From Tomocerus qinae (lineage: Eukaryota > Arthropoda > Collembola > Entomobryomorpha > Tomoceridae), in assembly GCA_020055645.1 (NCBI GenBank), contig CM034549.1, forward strand, positions 9,823,501 to 9,887,500: a stretch of DNA of 64,000 bases. The letters are read 5' to 3'. Positions 14,401 through 23,900 of this stretch are shown in pieces. A program made the position numbers and the translations under genes. Each line of letters starts with the position of its first letter. Position 1 is the first letter of the stretch. The notes under the pieces are model-generated. The model saw only the letters and a list, made by a program, of their open reading frames with translations, was not told where the DNA came from and made no database searches.

Positions 14401-16179
14401 CTTATTAAAAAATTGCACATGTATATGTAAATTAATAGCACTGGACTATACCTACTAATTAACCGTACACTGAATATCATGCATTGTGTTGCAGTGTGCA
14501 AATACAGCTAATTTATAATTTAATCACATTACGTGCTTTCACAAAGGTTCTACTGACATAATTAAAAATGCTTTTGTTTTATTGTCAATATAGGAACTAC
14601 ATATTTAGCAGTTGACATTGGGGGATTCTATGTACACACCAGTGGCTACAGAATATCTCACAAGGATGGCAAGTTGCACCAAGTTTGTTCTCCAAGAAGT
14701 GATCCAATTGTGGATTGTAAGTTTTAAACTCGACTACCATCCCATCTGCAGCTATTAATTCTAATATAAATATTTACCGAAGTAAAATATTTTTGCAGCG
14801 CCGGAATCATTATTCGAAGCAGAACTTTGTGCTATATTTACTCCATCGTACATGTTCAACTATCAAAACAAGTACAGAGCAGGATGGCTTAAACTAATGA
14901 CTGAATTCGAACGAATTAAAAATCGTTTTGATCCTTTGCCAAAACAAAAGTATTATGTTTTCGTTCCGTCTAGTTTTGTAGACCATTTCCGCAGGTTTAC
15001 AAGCATGGAGGTTAGTACACACTTTGCATATAAATGAGTAATTAAATAATGTGTGTCATTTGCTTTGTACACTTAATAAGTGTTTCAAGCTGTACTGCAG
15101 TAATGACCATGAATTAAAAAGCATATACATATTATGTATGCAGTGTGAATGATTATTTACGGTATTATTCATGCGAAAGATCTTTGTATACTGTATGAAT
15201 ACCTTAATCGTGTTCTATTGACGTTTATTTGTAGATAGAAGACGCATTAGAATCATCAGAGATCGTCTGGAATAAATCTGGTGCTCTGGGCATTCCTCAT
15301 TGGAAAATGGTCAGATTTATTCAACCTATGACGGATTTTATCAAGGACAAGGTTGCTAATTTGGTCAAGAAGCATCAATTTGAGCATTTGGTATTAACTG
15401 GAGGGAGGGCAGGGTCCAAGGTCCTTGTTGACTCGATTAAAAACTATCTTAGGGACTACTCCGTTATTGTTCATGTTCCAAAGGTATGCATAATATGTCT
15501 GAAATGAAAGAAATATTGATATCCAGTGCAAAATCAGTAATCAATTGATTAATATTTTAGGAACATACCGCGTCAGTATTACAAGGTGCCACACTTTCTG
15601 TAACAAATCTTTCACCAAGATTAATCATCAAATCACCGTTTAGTATTGGAGTTGGTGTGATGACTCCATTTATTGAAAGTGATCACCCTGAAGGTATGTT
15701 GGATGATTAATGCCAATTCAATGGAATTCTATGTTCATTTTGTATGCAATCTCTTATGATTTAGACAAAAGAGTGTTTCGAGACGGAAAATCTTGGTGTG
15801 CCGATGTTTGGGACGCTTTAATCAAAGTGGACCAAGAGCTTGAACTGAACCAAATTATTTTAAGAAGATCATACGTTGGAGCCCAACCAGGACAAAGTGT
15901 TCTTGTGTTGCCTCTATTCAAATCTAGTAGTGACCCTAAGGTAAATCTAAAATATTGCTACCAAAAATCATAAATCTGCAATTTCTTATAATTTGTTTTG
16001 TTGTTTAGTTTGTTACTGAAGAATCTGTTCAGAAATGCTGCGAGCTCAAGTTTAATTCCGACCAGAGATCGTGGCAAGAAGTCGAACTAGTTATTAGATG
16101 CCGGCCTAGTGAACTTCTTATTACAGCTATGGATGGAGGCGTCATGAAGAATTATGTTGTTGTCGACTTTTTGGAATAA
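2456..16179 (+). CDS. HSPA12-like Hsp70-family protein with long disordered N-terminal region
   Basis: Model of 12 exons: 2456-2688, 7582-9503, 12033-12180, 12835-13045, 13162-13866, 14265-14385, 14594-14716, 14799-15010, 15235-15483, 15561-15693, 15765-15940, 16009-16179. They total 4404 nt (1467 residues) with phases matching at every junction. Residues 1 to about 850 are Ser/Asn/Glu-rich and look disordered. From about residue 853 an actin/Hsp70-type ATPase fold begins with SLDLGSCTSGYSYW (phosphate-1-type loop); a second loop TYLAVDIGGFYVH and LVLTGGRAGSK (adenosine-type loop) follow. This order is that of HSPA12A/B, divergent Hsp70s that bind ATP but lack the usual substrate-binding domain. 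The client is unknown; a cytosolic location is inferred from the lack of a signal peptide. One intron begins with GC. The first exon is assigned by frame and a clean donor, so an exon further upstream cannot be excluded. A polyadenylation signal lies at 16904-16909. Confidence 0.85.
2689..7581 (+). other. First intron of the HSPA12-like gene
   Basis: An intron of 4.9 kb between the donor after 2688 and the acceptor before 7582. It is AT-rich, with no recognisable gene, RNA or repeat family. Confidence 0.6.
9504..12032 (+). other. Second intron of the HSPA12-like gene
   Basis: Intron of 2.5 kb with a GTATGT donor and a TTAG acceptor. I see no gene or clear repeat in it. Confidence 0.6.
12181..12834 (+). 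other. GC-AG intron in the HSPA12-like gene
   Basis: The exon ends at ...CCAGATTG and the intron begins GCAAGT, the known consensus of GC-type donors. The acceptor is ATTAG before 12835. With this donor the codon TG+G gives Trp and the frame stays open. The nearby GTTCTT donor would give an immediate stop. The intron also carries the inverted repeat at 12282-12612. Confidence 0.75.
12282..12612. repeat. MITE-like element with ~58-bp terminal inverted repeats
   Basis: The arm at 12282-12340 and the arm at 12555-12612 are near-perfect reverse complements, with a core such as AATCACTCCTAAAAGACTTT, around a spacer of about 215 bp that has no coding capacity. This fits a miniature inverted-repeat element. 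The target-site duplication is not clear and the superfamily is not assigned. It could also fold as a long hairpin in the pre-mRNA. Confidence 0.75.
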
Positions 16180-17216
16180 ATACTTTTATACACGAATCAA
16201 TTATGATCTTCGGAAGTTAAACTAACCTTGCTTATTCTGTTAAATGCAATACTACAATAATTAAAGTAGAAGTTAATGTATAATATTATTCATTATTGTA
16301 TAAAAATGCCAAGGCTGTTACCAGCTATGTACGAAAAAAGTCTAAATATATTTAAAGAGTATGTTAAATTGTTATTATAGTTAGTAGTTAGAACTAAGAA
16401 CTGCAGAGTTCAGAAAATTTCTTAAAGATAATAATTAACTAAACTATCAAACTTCAATTTGCTAATCACTAATTATGCTATCTAATATTTTCACAGGTCA
16501 CAACAGAGTGCCCATTTATATTTATAGCTATCTGTATTGTACCTTCCATGTTTAAAGTGCCAAGTCAATAATCTTATATTATCGTATGATACTAATAATA
16601 CATAATATTACATGTTAAATGATACCTAAACTATGCCTACAACTTCACGCTAATTGTTTTTGTACTATAAGTACGCTTTGTTCAATTCAAATCCAATGAT
16701 TATGTCAATTATTTTCCTATTTGCAGTTAAAATCTACTGTTGTTAGTATTAAGTGTCTATATAAAGTATCGCAAGATTTGTAATGTATTTATCCATGAAA
16801 ATCAAACTATGTTATAAGTTACTTACTACCACTAAACTGTACTAGCTGATATGCATTTACATAGATGTTAATTGAAACTTCGCCCAAACTCTGTAGATGA
16901 TTTAATAAAGATACATTATATTTTACACTCGATATGATCATTGAAGTTGCATTGCAGTAGAACTCTAACGTTATTTTGCTATATAATCTCTAGCGAAATA
17001 GATATGTGCATGTGTCATAATAATGAGTCATGAATATGAATCCTGATTCACTGTAGGGCAATAAATTAAACAAATGTTTGATTTGATGTACTGGAAAAAC
17101 AATAGAAATGGTAAGGTTTATTGAATATAATATTTACATCATTATTAACAACACACACTTGTACAGCATCAACATTTTAACAGAATAAGTATACAAACTA
17201 AGTTTTATTGGTAATC
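16180..17216. other. 3' region between convergent HSPA12-like and NHL genes
   Basis: Holds the probable 3' UTR of the HSPA12-like gene, with AATAAA at 16904-16909. It also holds the minus-strand polyadenylation signal of the NHL gene (TTTATT on this strand, 17117-17122). No other gene is seen. Confidence 0.55.
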
Positions 17217-17700
17217 TAGATTAGAGGTATGTCAAGTAATAGAAATAAGATTGGAAAAATACAATTCAAACCAGTTGAAAAGAAGTTTACACAATAATAT
17301 CAACATAACAATATAATTCGGACTGTATACAAATTCCCGAAGCATTTCATACACTAAAAAACTATAGATATAGACAATGTTACTTGCATTATAGATTACA
17401 GGTAAAGGTAATTAGATATAAGTAATAGAAATAGGTAAGTAATTGGAAAAATACACATTCAAACCAGTTGAAAAAACCTACACAATAACATCAACACAAT
17501 AATATATAATATTTCGGACAAAATTACTCAGAAACATTTCATACACTAGAAAGATAATAGATAATGTTTGTTGAATTATAGATTAGAGGTAAAGGTAAGT
17601 AGATGTACGTAATAGAAGTAGGTAAGTAATTCGAAAAACACAAATTCAAACAAATAACATCAGAAAAAATTATAAGGACCTAGAATTGTAATTAGGACTG
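17217..17700. repeat. Three diverged tandem copies of a ~180-bp unit
   Basis: Units begin at about 17217, 17392 and 17579, each with TAGATTAnAGGTA. They continue through AATAGAAnTAGGTAAGTAATT, CAAACCAGTTGAAAA, ACACAATAA.ATCAACA and, in the two full copies, CATTTCATACACTA. The third copy is shortened. The array lies between the NHL stop codon (17706) and the likely minus-strand polyadenylation signal, so it would be part of that gene's 3' UTR. Confidence 0.8.
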
Positions 17701-17705
17701 TAAAC

Positions 17706-19580
17706 TTACAAGACAAAAACGGACGAGTTGTTATCTACGACGATGATATCTCCAGCAGGGGTGATGACCACATCTTGAGGAAATTGAAAGGATTCCTTGG
17801 GGTGTCCGGGGATTGATGAAATAAGTTCTCCTTGAGGACTGAGGACTCGAATGCAGTTGTGACGGGAGTCACAGACGAGTAGATTTCCGGCGACATCGAT
17901 GGTGATTCCCTGGGGGCGGCAGAGATTCATTCCAGGTTGTATCAGGATGCCTTTTTCCGTGAGGTCGCTGTTCAGTTTGAAGACGGTTTGAATGTTGAAA
18001 TCCGTGACGTAGATGTTTTCTCCTGTTGAAAAAATAAGAGTAGATAAATTTTTGAATTATTCCAAAGGCCAAAAACATCGGATATCGTCTTCAATTATTA
18101 GAATTATTAGATTATTAGAGTCTTACCATTTTTGTCAAAGGTGACACCTCGAGGGTAGTTGAATCCCGTCTTGAATTCAAATGGGTTGGTTTCGTAAATG
18201 CTGTACTTGCGAAGAAAGTTTCCGCAGCTGTCGAAGATTTGAATACGGTGATTGCGAGAGTCGGCAACGGCGATGCTTCCATCCTTCGGAGATACAGCGA
18301 CGCCCCACGGGTAGTTGAATTCTCCATTCTGGTATCCTTTGCCTCCGAAGTTGAATTTGAATTGGCCATCCAGAGTGTAGACGCTGATGCGATGGTTATC
18401 CTTGTCACTGATGATGAGTCGGTGGTTGGGTTGGTCCACAGCAATCCCAGTTGGTCGATACAATTCATCCTGTCTATTTCCTTGCCTCCCGAAACACCTG
18501 TCCAGCTTGCCATCTTCGTGGTAGACGATTATTTGATGAGCATCCCGATCAGCCACGTACACCTGAAAGTTATTAAGAGTTTTCGATCAAAATTCACCAT
18601 TATTATATTAAAGAATTCTTCTGTCTTAAAATCCTGTTTAAATCTTGAAAGAAAAATTTAAAAAAAATTCTTACCCGTTTGGTGAATGAGGAGTGAGCAA
18701 TTCCCCATGCTTTGATGGCCTTGCTGTAGAAGATCTGAGGTTTCCTCCATGCCGCGCACATTTTGTAGTTTCTGGTGACTGGGATGATGAGAGGACTTCC
18801 TTGGATGTGGAAACTCATTAGGCCATCGCAGACGGTCACGGTGTAGTATCCGGGAGTTGAAGCATGAAATGTGCATACGTAGCGGTGAGATTGTGGAAGA
18901 TTTTCTTTGGACATCTCAACAGGAACTTGATTGTTATTGTTGTCCAAAACGGTGATCCTCATTGAAGTCGAAGGAGTCCAGTCGCCCACTCCGTCGATGA
19001 AGAAGATGATATTTCCGAAGACCTGGGTGGGCAGAGGAGAGTAGCAGGAAACCATCTGAGAAGGCCAGAGATGGGACGATCTGGACGCAAAAGAGCTCCA
19101 TCGGTTGTCGGAATACAAGTCCAAGTTGCTTCTGCTTGTCATCGGGGCCAAAGGATTTTCCACCGAATTTGGGAGTCCTTGAAGGTCAATTAGCGCTCCA
19201 ATGGAAAAGTCCTTATCCTTTTGGTTGGCAGCAGAGGTCGAAGGAGCTTGGTCCAGAATCGCGTTACTGTAGAAGCTATTTTCGCGTTCAGAAAGGCTCT
19301 ACGGCAGAGAAAGAAGGACAAAGAAAAATTAGTTCCGAATTAAAAACATTTCTGCTCATAATATTATTGTCAACTAAAAATTAACAAGATTGACAATACG
19401 TACCTTTTCGTTGCATTCTGATGGTTTCGGCTCCAGGGCTGGTATCCCATCTTGCGTGTTTTCCTCCAGCATGCTCAAAATCCACGAGTAATCTTCACCC
19501 TCAGAAAAATCGACAGAGTCTTTTGGGTCTGGAGTCACCAATGACAGGAAATCTTCATATCTGCTCCGGGTGCGGTCCAT
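17706..19580 (-). CDS. Filamin-NHL protein, RING-less relative of TRIM71/LIN-41, Wech and Brat
   Basis: Four exons on the minus strand: 19404-19580, 18675-19298, 18127-18562, 17706-18022. They total 1554 nt (517 residues) with all junctions in phase. Residues about 153-246 form a filamin-type Ig domain (VFGNIIFFIDGVGDWTPS ... QGSPLIIPV). From about 268 to the end there are NHL blades with the family signature, such as FNYPWGVAVSPKDGSIAVAD followed by SRNHRIQIF. In TRIM-NHL proteins the NHL propeller binds RNA or protein partners and represses mRNAs. This one lacks RING, B-box and coiled coil, so it is not expected to be a ubiquitin ligase; Brat-type action on RNA is inference. The start is chosen from a perfect Kozak context and an acidic N-terminus with no earlier exon seen. 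Confidence 0.85.
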
Positions 19581-19586
19581 GGTGGC
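19577..19586 (-). promoter_or_regulatory. Consensus Kozak start context of the NHL gene
   Basis: The minus strand reads GCCACCATGG, the full vertebrate-type consensus. It supports translation starting at 19580 and therefore a protein that truly lacks an N-terminal RING. Confidence 0.65.
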
Positions 19587-19744
19587 TTAGTTGACGAAGG
19601 CTCCGATGGAAAATTTGAAAACGAGAGAGAGTGGGGACAGAGAGAGAAGTTTTCTTGACGAAATCAGTTTTTCGAATGACTTTCATTTGAAATTTCCTCG
19701 CCTTAAATACTTTTTCGAAAACAAAGAAAATTTGAAACTGAGTT

Positions 19745-20610
19745 CCCTTATTCAAATTCAGTGTTCAAAGTTCATCGTGTACCTTATGCAAATGGCATAA
19801 AATTCAAAGTCCATCGTGTATCTCCAGGACATTTCCCTCCCCCTATGCAAGTGACATACAATTTGAAATCAACTTTTCTAACTCGGGGTAAGCTCACCCA
19901 CCCATATGCAAATGAGATAAAATTTAATGCAAATGAAATACAATTCGAAGTCCAAAATCATGCAACCCAGTAAAATGTCCCTCCATATGCAAATGACATG
20001 AAATTCGAAGTCCAAAATCATTCAACTGATATTATGTCTCGTGTCCGTATGCAAATAGGATAAAATTCAAAGTCCACTATGTATCTCCAGGCCATCTACA
20101 TTCCACAATATGCTAATGACATACAATTCGAAGTCCAAAATTATGCAAAACAGCAAGATGTCTGCCTTGAAGTCCAAAATTATGCAAAACAGCAAGATGT
20201 CTGCCTTGAAGTCCAAAATTATGCAAAACAGCAAGATGTCTGCCTTGAAGTCCAAAATTATGCAAAACAGCAAGATGTCTGCCTTGAAGTCCAAAATTAT
20301 GCAAAACAGCAAGATGTCTGCCTTGAAGTCCAAAATTATGCAAAACAGTAAGATGTCTGCCGTCTGCCCCCATATGCAAATGTCACAATTCGAAGTCCAA
20401 AATCATGCAAAAAAGTAAGATGTCTCCCACATACAAATGAAATAAAACTCAAGTCCATCGTTCAATTCGGGAAGATCTCAATATAACTATTTGCAAATTG
20501 GATAAAATTCAAAGCCCAAAATCATCCAACCCATTATGTCTCCCGTCCATATGCAAAGATAAAATTCAAAGTCAATCGCGCATCTCGCGAAGATCTCTCT
20601 CACCGGTCCA
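19745..20610. repeat. Degenerate ~60-bp minisatellite carrying ATGCAAAT octamers
   Basis: About eleven imperfect units share the order ATATGCAAATGACATA, then AATTCGAAGTCCA, then AATCATGCAA, then ATGTCTCCC. Exact ATGCAAAT occurs at 19786, 19906, 19927, 19987, 20049 and 20374, with near matches elsewhere. The array sits between the start of the NHL gene (minus) and the start of the mucin-SPH gene (plus). Open frames across it are a by-product of the repeat and are not called as genes. Confidence 0.8.
20130..20361. repeat. 39-bp tandem repeat, about six copies
   Basis: Units start at 20130, 20169, 20208, 20247, 20286 and 20325, the last partial. Each begins GAAGTCCAAAATTATGCAAA and ends CAAGATGTCTGCCTT, nearly identical from copy to copy. 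39 is a multiple of three and the unit has no stop in several frames, which explains overlapping open frames on both strands. It is a recent local expansion of one unit of the surrounding minisatellite. Confidence 0.9.
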
Positions 20611-20979
20611 TATTAGATACTTAAATTCCATATTGCAGTGCAACTCAACTCTGAGAAATGAAATGAAATGAAATTGAAAGTTCAACACAATCTTTTGTCC
20701 CCGATGCTCCCTATGTTCCATATGTTCCCATGGTGTGCTGTGTACAGTATCGAATAGTCGCTCACAGTCACTGGTGAATAAATTCTTCATCTTCGACTTG
20801 GCAAAACGTATAGAATAAACTTATGGACGTAATAATTTGAACGTATTTTTAAAGATCTGTGGAACATTCTCAGTATACATCTAGACAAGTACCAGTACAC
20901 ACAGCTGAATACCCCAATGGTGATTTGCTAGGCTTCATATTCTAAAATACGGTTAAAAAATTGCCCGAAACTAAAAAAT

Positions 20980-23900
20980 ATGAACACCCAAGCTAATATT
21001 ATAATAATATTAGTAAATTTGACTATTCCCTATGAACCACAGTCAAATTGGACTATTTCTGATCAGCAACCTGTAAGTTTGTCTATTCCTGATCAATCAC
21101 ATTCAAATTGGGCAATTTCCACTCAATCAACTGGAAATTGGACAATCCACATTCAACTTCCTGTAAATTGGACTATTCCCGATCAGCCGCATTTAGATTT
21201 AACGATCTCCACTCAGCCCCATTCGAACTCCAGATCTACGATCTTCAATGAGCTAAATGACATACCGCAAATACCAGATACTAATGAATATCCTTGGTTT
21301 GTGATGCCGACAAGCTTACCAAACAGACCAAATAGAAAACGGGCGATCCCCATTAAGGCGCCAACAAACTGGACTGTTATCGATCAGCCACATTTAAATT
21401 CAACTATTGTTAACCCACTACCTGTAAACTGGACAACTCCCACTCAGCCATCTGCAAATTGGACAATCCATATTCAGCCATTTGTAGATTTGACTGTTCC
21501 CGATCAAACACATTCAAATTCATCGACACTCACCCCTACACCTGCAAATTGGACTATTCCCCATCAACCACCATTAAATTGGACGATCTCTAATCAACAA
21601 CATTTAAATGATACGACAACACCAAGAGCAAATACCACTACATATCCTTGGTTTGTAACACCGACAATGCCTACACTATTAATCAGGTTAACTACAAATC
21701 GGACAATCCCCACTCAGCCAACTGTAAATCGGTCGATATCGGCTCAGCCATCTGTAAATTGGACAATTCTCACTGAGCCATCTGTAAATTGGACAATTCT
21801 CACTGAGCCACCGGCGAATCGGTCGATCCCCTCTGAGTCATCTGTAAATTGGACGACCTCCGCTCAGCCATCTGTAAATCGGACAATTCCCATTCAGCCA
21901 CCTGTAAATCGGACAATTCCCATTCAGCCACCTGTAAATCGGACAATTCCCATTCAGCCACCTGTAAATCGGACAATTCCCATTCAGCCACCTGTAAATC
22001 GGACAATTCCCATTCAGCCACCTGTAAATCGGACAATTCCCATTCAGCCACCTGTAAATCGGACAATTCCCATTCAGCCACCTGTAAATCGGACAATTCC
22101 CATTCAGCCACCTGTAAATCGGACAATTCCCATTCAGCCACCTGTAAATCGGACAATTCCCATTCAGTCACCAGTAAATCGGACAATTCCCATTCAGCCA
22201 ACTGTAAATAGGTCGATTCCCACTCAGCCATCTGTAAATAGGACGATTCCCATTCAACCAAATGTAAATTGGACAATAACTACTCGGCAACCCGCAAATT
22301 GGACGATTCCCACTCGAAAACCCGCAAATTGGACAATAGTCACTCAGCTATCTGTAACTCAGACAATCCCAACTCAGTCTTCTGCAAATTGGACGATGCA
22401 GACTCCGTCAACGAACCTCACTTCGTCACCTGTAAATTGGACAATCCTGATTCCATCAACAACTGTAAATTGGAACATCCCCAATCCGCCACATTCAAAT
22501 TTAACGCCCCCAAATCAGTCACATTTAAATGAGACAACTTCAAGGACAAATGCCACTGCATATCCTCGGTTTGTGAAACCGACAAGGTCCAAGATACCAA
22601 CTAGGCTACTTACAAATTTTACAATCCCCTCTCCACCACCTGCAAATGAGACGATTACCACTCCGCCACCTACAAATGAGACGATTACCCCTCCGCCACC
22701 TGCAAATGAGATGATTACCACTCCGCTACCTACAAATGGGACGATTCCCACTCTGCCACCTGCAAATTGGACGATCTCCACTCCGCCACCTGCAAATGGG
22801 ACGATTCCCACTCCGACACCTACAAATTCGACGATCGCAACTCCACCACCTGCAAATTGGGCAATCCCCAGTCCGCCGCATCCACATTTAACGTTCTCTA
22901 ACCAGCCTCATTTAAATGAGACAACCCTAAGATCAAATACCACTGCATATCCTTGGTTTGTAAAACCGACAAGACCAAGGTTACCAACTAGGCTAATTAC
23001 AAATAGGACGATTCCCACTCGGAAATCATCAAATATGACGGTTCCCACTCGGCAATCTTCAAATAGGACGATTCCTACTCGGCAATCTTCAAATAGGACG
23101 ATCCTCTCTCAGCCATCTGTAAATAGGTCGATTCCCACTCAACCATATGTAAATACGACGTTTCCCACTTGGGAACCTACAAATACGATTCCCACTCGGC
23201 CATCTGTAAATAGGACGATTCCCACTCGGCAACCTGCAAATAGGACGATCTTTACTCGGCCACCTGTAAATAGGTCGATCCTCACTCGGCCACCTGTAAA
23301 TCTGTCGTTCCGGTCTAAGCCAACTGTAAATCTGTCGGTCCGGTCTAAGCCACCTGTAAATCTGTCGGTCCGGTCTAAGCCACCTGTAAATCTATCGGTC
23401 CGGATTAAGCCATCTGTAAATCGGTCGATTCCCACTCGAAAACCTGCAAATTGGAAGATTCCCACTCGGAAACCTGCAAATTGGTCGATTCCCACTCCAC
23501 CAACTGAAAACTGGGTCATCCCTTCTTGGTTACCAGTCAATTCGACAGCGAGTCATAACCATAACTATTCTGAGCAATGGCATTTGTCCTCTGAGAACAG
23601 AACTATTGACAATCGCTGCTGTATAAAATTACAACCTGATTTCATTATTTTCTTTTCATTGTTTCATGGTTTAAGTACTCCTAGAATTTCATAGCCATAA
23701 GTGATGCAAATATTAAGTACTTACAACTCTTGTCATTTTGTTTTAATTACAGTGTGTGGTCAAACGAATTCCAACCACAAAGATCGAATTTTCTTCGGTG
23801 CCAATGATGCTCTACCTTATGAATTTCCCGTAAACCAGATAAAAAAAATTACCACTGAAGTATTTATGATCTAAACCAATTTAATAGATTGGTTTATAAT

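Noticed and set aside
18239-18661. Plus-strand 140-residue frame
   Set aside because: Antisense of NHL exon 3; the minus strand has NHL repeats and proper splice sites.
20067-20418. Four overlapping repeat-made frames (for example DFKADILLFCIIL and EVQNYAKQQDVCL units)
   Set aside because: All come from the 39-bp tandem repeat; none has a start, splice context or domain that favours it.
21800-22276. Minus-strand frame of repeated AEWELSDLQV units, and plus-strand frame of CKSDNSHSAT units
   Set aside because: Shadows of the 30-bp coding VNTR of the mucin-SPH gene: a unit length divisible by three with no stops opens other frames too.
22515-23540. Glycine-rich minus-strand frames (FAGGGVEIV, RFTGGLDRTD types)
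   Set aside because: Antisense shadows of the Pro/Thr/Asn-rich exon.
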